A stretch of DNA of 58,428 nt from a virus. Numbering within the stretch: the stretch's first letter is position 1; each line of letters opens with the position of its first letter. The notes beneath the pieces were generated by a model. That model ran no database searches. It was not told the DNA's origin and was given only the letters and a program-made list of their open reading frames with translations. The stretch lies in IMG/VR virus record IMGVR_UViG_3300035180_000124, positions 1 to 58,428 of that record; one strand, given 5' to 3'. Of the stretch, positions 29,323 through 36,876 are shown piece after piece. A program made the position numbers and the translations under genes.

Positions 29323-29851
29323 AGCAGCCGAGGATTACATCGGTGAGGGCAAGCCCTTGCCCAAGCAGTTTGACTTCATCGCAGGCACGCTCGACGCGCT
29401 CAAGGCCAAGCCCGGTCGCAAGCTAGTCGAGTACCAGATGGCGTTGACGACTGACCTGCAGCCATGCGGTTGGGTGGGGCCAGAGGTGTGGGTTCGCGGT
29501 ATCGCTGACCTTATCATCATGGACGACGACAACCTGACGGCGTGGGTGGTGGACTACAAGACGGGCAACAACAAGTACCCGGATCGTGAACAGCTCAAGC
29601 TCATGGCTATCATGGTGTTCGCGCACTTCCCGCACATCCGTAAGGTGAACGCCGCCTTGCTCTTTGTCGTGAAAAACGATATGGTCAAGATCAGCGTGGG
29701 AGTCGATCAGGCTGAAGGCGAGTGGTGGTCATACCGCAAGCGTATTGCCCGTATCGAACAAGCGCATGAGACGGGCGTGTGGAACCCGAAAGCCTCACCC
29801 CTTTGCCCGTGGTGCCCCGTCACCACTTGTGTACACCATCCTAAACATTAA
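29189..29851 (+). CDS. Cas4/RecB-like PD-(D/E)XK exonuclease with probable Fe-S cluster
   Basis: 220 residues from ATG at 29189, with AGGAAAA ahead. N-terminal SHSALKDYESCPKKY is the AddB/RecB-nuclease motif. Active-site elements are IADLIIMDDDN (D107) and VVDYKTG (D122, K124), then a Q-L-K-L helix. Four Cys, C16 and C206-x2-C209-x4-C214, match the layout of the 4Fe-4S cluster in Cas4 and AddB. It probably resects or recombines DNA during replication. Cas4-family phage proteins are known; no CRISPR genes occur here. Confidence 0.8.
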   Translation: MKVVWSHSALKDYESCPKKYHEVRVLKKHKFTETQATMYGTELHKAAEDYIGEGKPLPKQFDFIAGTLDALKAKPGRKLVEYQMALTTDLQPCGWVGPEVWVRGIADLIIMDDDNLTAWVVDYKTGNNKYPDREQLKLMAIMVFAHFPHIRKVNAALLFVVKNDMVKISVGVDQAEGEWWSYRKRIARIEQAHETGVWNPKASPLCPWCPVTTCVHHPKH

Positions 29852-29861
29852 AGGAACAGTC

Positions 29862-30122
29862 ATGCCTTACAAAAACCCAGCAGATCGCGCAGCCTACCCC
29901 GCGTACGATCAGAAGCCCGCAGTTAAAAAGAAACGTGCTGCACGCAACCAAGCCCGTGCCATCATGGAGAAAGAAGGTCTGGTGCACAAGGGTGACGGCA
30001 AAGATGTCGATCACAAGAAGGCGCTCAGCAAGGGCGGCACAACGACACGCAGTAACCTGCAAGTCAAGACTGCAGCAGCCAACAGGTCGTACGCTAGAAA
30101 AAGCGACCACAGCATTAAATAA
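29862..30122 (+). CDS. HNH endonuclease (small)
   Basis: 86 residues from ATG at 29862 with AAAGGAACAG upstream. A basic N-terminus leads to the core VDHKKALSKGGTTTRSNLQV followed by AANRSY: H of DH, N of SNL, and a second N/R. This is a minimal HNH fold lacking the zinc Cys pair. It may nick or cut DNA for packaging or recombination, or be a homing-type remnant. Confidence 0.75.
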   Translation: MPYKNPADRAAYPAYDQKPAVKKKRAARNQARAIMEKEGLVHKGDGKDVDHKKALSKGGTTTRSNLQVKTAAANRSYARKSDHSIK

Positions 30123-30137
30123 AAACACGAGAAGCAA

Positions 30138-31697
30138 ATGCAAGTCATCGACAACAAAGCACTACTCTTCAAAACCAGAAACCCCGACAAGTACCATTTA
30201 ATCCCCAAACGTCATATCGTGTCAGAAGATAATGGGACGTTTGAGATAATGGTTTACTGGGGGTTGGAAGAGGTTCAGGTACTACGAAACTTAGGTGTCA
30301 AAGATGTACCTTCGCCTATTACGGGCCGGTACGGTTGGCCGGGGCGCTACACACCCATGTCGCACCAGATGGCGACAGCAGATTTCCTGACCATTCACCG
30401 CAGAGCATTTGTGTTCAGCGAGCCGGGTACAGGCAAGACGTTGAGCGCTTTGTGGGCGGCTGACTACCTGATGAGTATCAAGAAGGTGCGTAGGGTTCTG
30501 ATCCTCTGCCCGCTCTCAATCATGCAGAGCGCTTGGTTAGGGGACTTGAGCAGCAGCGTCATCCACAGGTCTGCCGTTGTAGCGCACCATGCGCAGGCTA
30601 GTCGCCGTATCGAGATGGTGCAGCAGGACTTCGAGTTCGTCATCGCCAACTACGACGGCTTGAACCTGATCGCCAACGAGGTGCGCAACGATGGCCGTTT
30701 CGATCTGGTGATCGTTGACGAAGCCAATGCGTACAAGACCCCCACGACTAAGCGCTTCAAGGCGCTGGCCAGCATCCTGACACCTGAGACACGGCTGTGG
30801 ATGATGACCGGCACACCTGCATCGCAGTCTCCGGCGGATGCGTACGGCTTGGCCAAGCTGGTTAACCCCAACGGCATCCCCCGGTTCTTTACGGCGTGGC
30901 GCGACAAGGTGATGCACAAGGTCACGATGTTCAAGTGGGCGGCAAAGCCTGCGGCCCCACAGCTCGTACACGAGGCGCTACAACCTGCGATACGCTTTAC
31001 CAAGGCCCAGTGCTTGGACTTGCCGCCAGTGCTCACCACGACCCGTTTGGTGCCCATGACGGTGCAGCAAGCGAAGTATTACCACACGCTCAAGGAGCGC
31101 ATGTCGATCCAAGCGGCAGGCGAAACGATCACCGCTGTCAACGCCGCCTCGGGCTTGAGCAAGCTGTTGCAGATAAGTTGCGGCGCTGTGTATACAGACG
31201 ACAAAGATGTGGTGGAGTTCGATGCTGGCCCCCGGCTATCCGTGTTGGAAGAAATCTTGGAAGAGACCGACCGCAAGGTGTTAATCTTCGCCATGTTCCG
31301 CAGCAGTATCGACAGCATCTACAACCACCTGACCAAGAAAGGCTTCAACGTAGAGCTGATCCACGGTGGCATCACCCCGAACAAACGTGCCGATACAATC
31401 CGGCGCTTCCAGAACGAGCAAGACCCCCGCGTGTTGGTGATGCAGCCACAGGCTTCGGCGCACGGGATCACGCTGACCGCAGCCGATACGGTGGTGTTTT
31501 ACGGGCCACTGATGTCGGTCGAGCAATATATTCAGTGCATCGCACGGGCAGATCGCAAGGGTCAGAACTCCGACAAAGTAACAGTTATCCACATCGAGAG
31601 CAGCCCCGTAGAAAAGAAGATGTTCACAGCTTTATCCACAAAGGTTGTGGATAACTTTACTCTGACTCAGATGTTTGAGACAGAAATAAATTCTTAA
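30138..31697 (+). CDS. SNF2-type helicase (SF2)
   Basis: 519 residues. Motif I is EPGTGKT (E95-T101), motif II DEAN (194-197), motif III MTGTPASQSP, motif IV KVLIFAMFRSS, motif V VLVMQPQASAHGITLTAAD and motif VI QCIARADRKGQ. N-terminal residues 1-70 are extra. SF2 helicase/translocases of this type replace a DnaB-like helicase in several podovirus-like phages or act in recombination-dependent replication. Its place between the nucleases and the SSB-like protein supports a DNA metabolism role. Confidence 0.88.
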   Translation: MQVIDNKALLFKTRNPDKYHLIPKRHIVSEDNGTFEIMVYWGLEEVQVLRNLGVKDVPSPITGRYGWPGRYTPMSHQMATADFLTIHRRAFVFSEPGTGKTLSALWAADYLMSIKKVRRVLILCPLSIMQSAWLGDLSSSVIHRSAVVAHHAQASRRIEMVQQDFEFVIANYDGLNLIANEVRNDGRFDLVIVDEANAYKTPTTKRFKALASILTPETRLWMMTGTPASQSPADAYGLAKLVNPNGIPRFFTAWRDKVMHKVTMFKWAAKPAAPQLVHEALQPAIRFTKAQCLDLPPVLTTTRLVPMTVQQAKYYHTLKERMSIQAAGETITAVNAASGLSKLLQISCGAVYTDDKDVVEFDAGPRLSVLEEILEETDRKVLIFAMFRSSIDSIYNHLTKKGFNVELIHGGITPNKRADTIRRFQNEQDPRVLVMQPQASAHGITLTAADTVVFYGPLMSVEQYIQCIARADRKGQNSDKVTVIHIESSPVEKKMFTALSTKVVDNFTLTQMFETEINS

Positions 31698-31767
31698 GAA
31701 AGGAGCCACAGACCGCAAAAACCACGCTACACTTGTCAAACACTAGACACAAAAAGGAGAAATCAAA

Positions 31768-32172
31768 ATGACTGAAGCCACGATACCAATGGACAAATTA
31801 GCCCGCGTCTACCGAAAGATAAAGGCAGAGATTGACGAGTTGACCAAGGAATATGACACCAAGGTCGAGACGTTGAAAGCAAAGCAAGACACCCTGAAGT
31901 TTGCTATGAAAGACCAGATGAAGGCGCTGGGCGTCAAGTCTGTTAACACCGCCTTCGGCACTGTGTCGATGGTGCAGAAAACCCGCTACTCCACGCAGGA
32001 CTGGGACGCGTTCAAAGACTTCGTTGTCGAGAACCATGCCGTTGATCTGCTGGAGAAACGAATTGCCCAAACCAACATGGCGCAGTTCTTAGCGGACAAC
32101 CCCGGTTCAGTGCCACCCGGCCTGAACGCATTTTCGGATTTTGAAATCCGCGTTACTAAACCTTCCAATTGA
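31768..32172 (+). CDS. conserved early protein, helical N-terminus
   Basis: 134 residues, AAGGAG before ATG. An N-terminal coiled coil (MDKLARVYRKIKAEIDELTK through VETLKAKQDTLKFAMKDQMK) is followed by a small folded part (SVNTAFGTVSMVQKTRYSTQ; DWDAFKDFVVENHAVDLLEK) and PPGLNAF near the end. The coiled-coil start recalls Gam-like host-nuclease inhibitors but the rest does not. It precedes the SSB-like gene. Confidence 0.6.
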   Translation: MTEATIPMDKLARVYRKIKAEIDELTKEYDTKVETLKAKQDTLKFAMKDQMKALGVKSVNTAFGTVSMVQKTRYSTQDWDAFKDFVVENHAVDLLEKRIAQTNMAQFLADNPGSVPPGLNAFSDFEIRVTKPSN

Positions 32173-32182
32173 GGCGCATACC

Positions 32183-33187
32183 ATGAGCAAAGTTTCCTTA
32201 TTTAACCCCTCGAACGTACCTGCGTTCGCTCGCAACAACGTGCTGTCCGAGACGGCAATGGCCCTGACGGGCGGTAGCTCCGGCGGCGCTGCCGGTAAGC
32301 GTATCTCGATCAAGGGCGGCGTGTTCCGTCTGATGGATAACGGCAAGGAAGTTGCCGCCATTGAAGACCGTCACCTCGACATCATCATCGTCAAGGCAGC
32401 ACCCAAAGTGGGCCGTCAGTTCTACGCTGCTGCGTACGACAAGGATGCTACAGCCGCAGCGCCTGATTGCTCCTCCAACGATGGCGAGCGTCCTGACCCT
32501 TCCGCTAAGAACAAGCAGTCCGAGACTTGCCTGTCGTGCCCACAGAACCAAGCCGGTTCCGGTACGGGTAATAGCCGCGCCTGCCGCTACCAGCAGCGTC
32601 TGGCTGTGGTGCTTGAGAACGACATGGGCGGTTCCGTCATGCAGATGGTGTTGCCCGCTACGTCGATCTTCGGCAAGGCAGATGGCGACAAGCATCCGCT
32701 GCAGTCCTTCGCCCGTTACTTGGCTGCGCAGAACCCACCGATCAACCCCGAGCAGATCGTGACCCGCATGAAGTTCGACACGAAGTCGGAGTCCCCCAGG
32801 CTGCACTTTGCTCCAACCCGTTGGTTGACGGACGACGAGTACGAAGTCATTCAAGACCAAGCCGATAGCGATGATGCCAAGAAGGCTATCGTGATGAATG
32901 CAGCGCAGACAGACGGCGTGAAGGCGGCACCTCTGGCTATCGCCGGTAAGCCCCCAGTAAAGGCTATCCCAGCGCCTGCACCGGAGGAAGATGACGAGGA
33001 AGTGGCCGCACGTTTGGCGGTAGCCAAGCCCCCCAAGAAGCCTAAATTCACTCCCGCACCCGTGGTCGAAGAGGAAGAAGACACGGCTCCTGAGCCCGAG
33101 GTACGCAAGGCCCCATCCAAGGCTACTGCAGTTCCTGCAACCAAGGCAAGCCTCGCAGACATCGTGTCTGACTGGGACGACGAGTAA
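32183..33187 (+). CDS. candidate single-stranded DNA-binding protein
   Basis: 334 residues from ATG at 32183, GAGG ahead. The first ~220 residues look like one beta-rich domain (RISIKGGVFRLMD; HLDIIIVKAAPKVG; RYQQRLAVVLE) holding a Cys set spaced C-x19-C-x2-C-x14-C, probably a zinc-binding insert. The C-terminal 110 residues are Pro/Ala/Glu-rich and disordered, ending in a strongly acidic SDWDDE tip, as in SSB-type proteins that recruit partners. Position between helicase and PrimPol fits. Family similarity was not tested. Confidence 0.55.
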   Translation: MSKVSLFNPSNVPAFARNNVLSETAMALTGGSSGGAAGKRISIKGGVFRLMDNGKEVAAIEDRHLDIIIVKAAPKVGRQFYAAAYDKDATAAAPDCSSNDGERPDPSAKNKQSETCLSCPQNQAGSGTGNSRACRYQQRLAVVLENDMGGSVMQMVLPATSIFGKADGDKHPLQSFARYLAAQNPPINPEQIVTRMKFDTKSESPRLHFAPTRWLTDDEYEVIQDQADSDDAKKAIVMNAAQTDGVKAAPLAIAGKPPVKAIPAPAPEEDDEEVAARLAVAKPPKKPKFTPAPVVEEEEDTAPEPEVRKAPSKATAVPATKASLADIVSDWDDE

Positions 33188-33327
33188 TTAGTTTCGCTGG
33201 GCCGCAGGCAGCGGTCGCATTGCATAGGTCGGGGGGTTTTTTTAAATGTGTTTTTACTCCTCGTTAAAAGGCCTTCACATACCTATGACTGCGTTTCCTG
33301 CCCTGCGTGTCCCAGCGCCTTAACACT

Positions 33328-33606
33328 ATGGCCTACTCACAAAAAATCATGGACGCTGTTGCGGCGTCACCTAAGACGATGGGCAACAAGCTCGGGCGAT
33401 GGGCCATTCACTTGGACTTCCCCGTGACGAAGATTGCTATCGCTCTGGGTGTTACGCGCCAGACGGTCTACAACTGGTTTGAGGGCAAGGACGTTTTCGT
33501 TGCTTACCAGAACCGTGTCGAACTGCTACTAACAATAATGTCCTCGTCCAAGACGGCGGACGAAGCTTGGAGAAAAATATGCAAAGAATACAACTTAACT
33601 CCGTGA
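33328..33606 (+). CDS. small helix-turn-helix protein
   Basis: 92 residues from ATG at 33328; an in-frame GTG at 33307 is possible, and neither has a clear ribosome site. VTKIAIALGVTRQTVYNWFE is a textbook Cro/CI-type helix-turn-helix. C-terminal helices (ELLLTIMSSSKTADEAWRKI) would dimerise. It is the best candidate for a phage transcription regulator and could be the reader of one of the palindromes; that link is speculative. Confidence 0.7.
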   Translation: MAYSQKIMDAVAASPKTMGNKLGRWAIHLDFPVTKIAIALGVTRQTVYNWFEGKDVFVAYQNRVELLLTIMSSSKTADEAWRKICKEYNLTP

Positions 33607-33737
33607 GTCCACGGATGCTTACCGACGAGGAACTGGCGCACTACGCAACGCTTCACGCTGCAGGAGAGCTGCCCCCTGAATGGGTAGACGAACTCGTCAA
33701 GCGCTTCGCCGCACTCGTAGACGCCGAAACACAATAA
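33603..33737 (+). CDS. 44-residue acidic early protein, GTG start
   Basis: GTG at 33603 overlaps the preceding TGA (GTGA); an ATG four codons later is possible. MLTDEELAHYATLHAAGELP is followed by a helix (EWVDELVKRFAALVDAE). Acidic and helical. It sits between the helix-turn-helix protein and PrimPol. Unknown. Confidence 0.55.
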   Translation: MSPRMLTDEELAHYATLHAAGELPPEWVDELVKRFAALVDAETQ

Positions 33738-33749
33738 CCTAGGGTACCT

Positions 33750-36704
33750 ATGGAACCGCTTGATTTTCTAGCGGCGGTTTTGCCACCTCCCGGTAACGGG
33801 CGCTATTGCGTGGCAGAGCTGACGAAGAAGAAGGAACACGTATATGTGGACACATTGGAAGAGGCGCAGGTTGCAGTAGAGCGATGGAAGAAGTCGAACT
33901 TTGATGTTTACTTTGGGCTGAGTACCTACGGGGACGCGGATAACCGCCAAGCCACCAATACCCAGATGGCAAAGTGCATCGCTATCGACATCGACTGCAA
34001 CCACCCGAAGGACGTGCCGGACGAGCACGGCGAGTTCAAACCCAAGGCGTACCCATCAGCGCGTATGGCAGCGCAGGCTATTCTGGACTTCTCCACAGAG
34101 GTCGGGCTGGCTGGGCTAGGTGAGCCGTGGATGGTGGCATCTGGCGGCGGTGTGCACGCATACTGGCCGCTGCGTGAGGCGGTGGAGATCGCGGAGTGGA
34201 AGCCTGTGGCAGAAGCGTTCAAGCGCCTATGCGTGCAGAAGAAGCTCGGCATCGACCCCACAGTGACAGGTGATGCAGCGCGGGTGCTACGTGTGCCAGC
34301 AACGCTTAATACCGGGGTCAAGGGCGGCAAGCGTGTGCGCGGCGAAACCAAGGTACGTTTCATGCACGGCGGGGGCTTCTTCGACATTGATGACATCCGC
34401 GCTGTACTTGAAACCAACTTGGCAGGCACCGCATACGAAGTGAAGGCTAAGCCGAGCATGGCCCTCATGCTACCCGGACAGCGGCCTAAGAGTGCGCCGA
34501 CGACATCGGCTGTGCAGTTATTTGCGAACAGCGTCACGAAATTCGGCAATATCTACAAGGCAACCAAGAAGGGTAACGGCTGCGGCCAGTTAGAGTTCTA
34601 CGCCCTGAATGCCAGCGACGATGGGATGGAGCCGTTGTGGCGTGGGCTGCTGAGCATTGCTCAGAAGTGTGATGATGGTGAGCGTGCAGTTATCTGGCTG
34701 AGTGGCCTGCACCCTTACGACGAGAACCGGATGCACTCCAAGCTGGCCGAGATCAAAGGCCCGTACCCGTGCACCAAGTTCGACTCGGAGAACCCCGGCG
34801 TTTGCGTTAGCTGCAAGCACTGGGGAAAGATCACAAACCCGCTAGCGCTGGGGCGTGATACGGCTGTCGTTACTGAAGCGAAGGAAGTAGAAGTCGAGTC
34901 CGCAGGGACAGACACATTCCGCAAGATACTGCGCCCCGAAGCGCCGTTTGGTTATGCGTATGGACGCAACGGCGGCGTGTACATCGAGAAGCGCATGGAG
35001 AACGAGGATGGCACGGAGTCTAAGAAGCTGACGATGCTGATTAGCTACGATGTGTTCCCCCTCAATATCCTAGACAACGCTGGCGAGCACACCGTCCACA
35101 TGCTGGCGCTGCGTCCAGAGGGTGCCCAGAATATTCTGTTGCCCCAGAAGAGCTGCGTGAGCAAGGACGACACGGTGAAGTACCTAGCTACCCAGAACGT
35201 GCTGGCTGCTTTTGGCGGCGGCAACGACAAGAACTTTTACGATTACATACGAGCGAGTGTAGAAAAAATGAGCACTGAAAAATTACCCGTCAAAGTACCT
35301 GCAAGCTACGGCTGGCAGAAGGACAACACCTTTGTGTACGCAGGCAAGATATACGCACCCAAGGTGAAGCCGGTAGAAATACCTATGGTCGGGCTGGAGA
35401 ACATCGTGAACAACACGAAACCCACCGGCACCATACAGGGCTGGCGCAATGTGATTAACCTGCTAATCCAGAAGAAGATGTACGACCAACTAGCGATTAT
35501 CTTGGTTGGCGCTGGCGCACCGCTGATGAAGTTCACCGGCATCTACGGCATGACGTTCCACTGCGCTTCAACGTACTCAGGCACAGGCAAGTCGCTGGCG
35601 CTAGAAGGCGCGGCATCCATCTGGGGCCACCCGGTGCACTACCGCATTGGCAAGAGTTCATCCCCCGTGGCCATGCAGCAGCGTCTGGGTATGCTCAACA
35701 GCCTGCCCTTGATTACGGACGAGATTACCAGTAAGAACCGTGCGTCCCCTGAGTGGTTCACCGAGTTCCTACTGGATATGACTGAGGGCCGGGGCAAGGA
35801 GCGTATGGAGGCAGGCACCAACAAAGAGCGCCTGAACAACTCCACATGGATGTCGAACGCACTGATGTCATCGAACACCTACGTGGTGGACACGCTGCTC
35901 GGTACCCGCAAGCACGCATCGGAAGGCGAGATTCGCCGGGTCATTGAATTTGATATGGACACCCAGTTGGTATGGGAGCCATACGAGATTGAGATCATCA
36001 AGTCCTTGGCACAGAACTACGGCGTAGCTGGCGATATTTTTGCGCAGTACATGGTGGACAACTTCGACAAGATCGCCGAGACGGTGCCCGATGTAGTGCG
36101 CCAGATGTACACCTCGTACGAAGCTACCAATGACGAGCGTTTCTGGATGGCGGGTGTGGGCGCTTCCATCGCTGCCGGTATATTGTTCAGCAACAACAAC
36201 GCAGAGATTGCCGACTTCCCCATGCCCGAGATGATCGCGGCGTTTGGTCGGCGTATCAATGTCATGCGCAAGGCTATGAACAGCAACAAGCGCAGCGCTG
36301 AGGATGTACTAAACGCGTTTGTGCGTGAGGGCTACGGGCACTTCGTCATCGTCAACTACGGCGCTGCCGGAGGCATCCTGTCCCAGATGGGTGACGGCGC
36401 TGTGATCGACAGGAACACTACGAAGTCTGCGGTGCACGGGCGTATCGAGAACGGCCTGACCCCCGGCTGCTCGGACATGTACATCGAAGAGCGCGTGCTA
36501 CGCACGTTCTGCTCAAGCATGAGCTTCGGTTACACGGACTTTAAGAAGCAGCTTGAGATTCACCCCCAGATGAAGGTGTCGTACGTGGCCCGCAAAGACC
36601 TGATGTCCAAGACCAACGGCCCCCAAATGCGAGTGACGGCTATCCGTATCACACGCCCATTGACTGAAACCGATGAGCTTGGTAGTTCGCTATCCGTGGA
36701 CTGA
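33750..36704 (+). CDS. primase-polymerase/ATPase fusion (PrimPol with helicase-like ATPase)
   Basis: 984 residues. The N-terminal ~220 residues carry archaeo-eukaryotic primase features: AIDIDCNHP with D80 and D82, ASGGGVHAYWPL and DPTVTGDAARVLRVPAT (the sHxH-like and RLP-type strand). Next comes a linker domain with CVSCKHW. The C-terminal half has Walker A GTGKS (611-615) in CASTYSGTGKSLA, Walker B LITDE (654-658) and an arginine-rich end, of the DUF927/SF3-like ATPase kind. It should prime and unwind at the replication fork, so it is probably the replicative primase-helicase. Ends in an overlap with the next gene. Confidence 0.85.
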   Translation: MEPLDFLAAVLPPPGNGRYCVAELTKKKEHVYVDTLEEAQVAVERWKKSNFDVYFGLSTYGDADNRQATNTQMAKCIAIDIDCNHPKDVPDEHGEFKPKAYPSARMAAQAILDFSTEVGLAGLGEPWMVASGGGVHAYWPLREAVEIAEWKPVAEAFKRLCVQKKLGIDPTVTGDAARVLRVPATLNTGVKGGKRVRGETKVRFMHGGGFFDIDDIRAVLETNLAGTAYEVKAKPSMALMLPGQRPKSAPTTSAVQLFANSVTKFGNIYKATKKGNGCGQLEFYALNASDDGMEPLWRGLLSIAQKCDDGERAVIWLSGLHPYDENRMHSKLAEIKGPYPCTKFDSENPGVCVSCKHWGKITNPLALGRDTAVVTEAKEVEVESAGTDTFRKILRPEAPFGYAYGRNGGVYIEKRMENEDGTESKKLTMLISYDVFPLNILDNAGEHTVHMLALRPEGAQNILLPQKSCVSKDDTVKYLATQNVLAAFGGGNDKNFYDYIRASVEKMSTEKLPVKVPASYGWQKDNTFVYAGKIYAPKVKPVEIPMVGLENIVNNTKPTGTIQGWRNVINLLIQKKMYDQLAIILVGAGAPLMKFTGIYGMTFHCASTYSGTGKSLALEGAASIWGHPVHYRIGKSSSPVAMQQRLGMLNSLPLITDEITSKNRASPEWFTEFLLDMTEGRGKERMEAGTNKERLNNSTWMSNALMSSNTYVVDTLLGTRKHASEGEIRRVIEFDMDTQLVWEPYEIEIIKSLAQNYGVAGDIFAQYMVDNFDKIAETVPDVVRQMYTSYEATNDERFWMAGVGASIAAGILFSNNNAEIADFPMPEMIAAFGRRINVMRKAMNSNKRSAEDVLNAFVREGYGHFVIVNYGAAGGILSQMGDGAVIDRNTTKSAVHGRIENGLTPGCSDMYIEERVLRTFCSSMSFGYTDFKKQLEIHPQMKVSYVARKDLMSKTNGPQMRVTAIRITRPLTETDELGSSLSVD

Positions 36705-36876
36705 GCTGGAACGGGGGCAGGGATTCTTTGTCCCCTGCCTAGACCCCGAAGCAGTAAAGGAAGACGGCCTTAAAAAAGCTGTCTTCCTGCACATGTTCGA
36801 TGCCCACGCTAAGGTGGGCATCCGTAGGGGGCTCATGGGGGTGTGGTTCTACCGGCGCCCTCTTCCACCCGCCTGA
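36673..36876 (+). CDS. small protein at the end of the early region
   Basis: 67 residues. ATG lies 32 bases inside the PrimPol end. LVVRYPWTELERGQGFFVPC suits a small strand-rich fold, followed by AVFLHMFDAHAKVGIRRG and a C-terminal WFYRRPL. The stop lies inside the convergent minus-strand gene, a 44-bp tail-to-tail overlap. Unknown family. Confidence 0.6.
   Translation: MSLVVRYPWTELERGQGFFVPCLDPEAVKEDGLKKAVFLHMFDAHAKVGIRRGLMGVWFYRRPLPPA
36799..36822. repeat. hairpin at the convergent gene junction
   Basis: GATGCCCAC-GCTAAG-GTGGGCATC, a perfect 9-bp stem 11 bases beyond the stop of the 3112-residue gene and inside the early gene end. On the minus strand a run of six T is about 20 bases further, too far for a classic terminator. 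It may help end late transcription or protect the mRNA end. Confidence 0.5.

Noticed and set aside
29189-30122. CRISPR-Cas remnant because of the Cas4-like nuclease and HNH protein
   Set aside because: No repeat-spacer array and no other Cas motif is present; both proteins are common in phage replication modules.
33188-33327. Terminator after the SSB-like gene
   Set aside because: There is a run of seven T at about 33238, but no stable stem directly in front of it; the nearest small hairpin is about 30 bases away.
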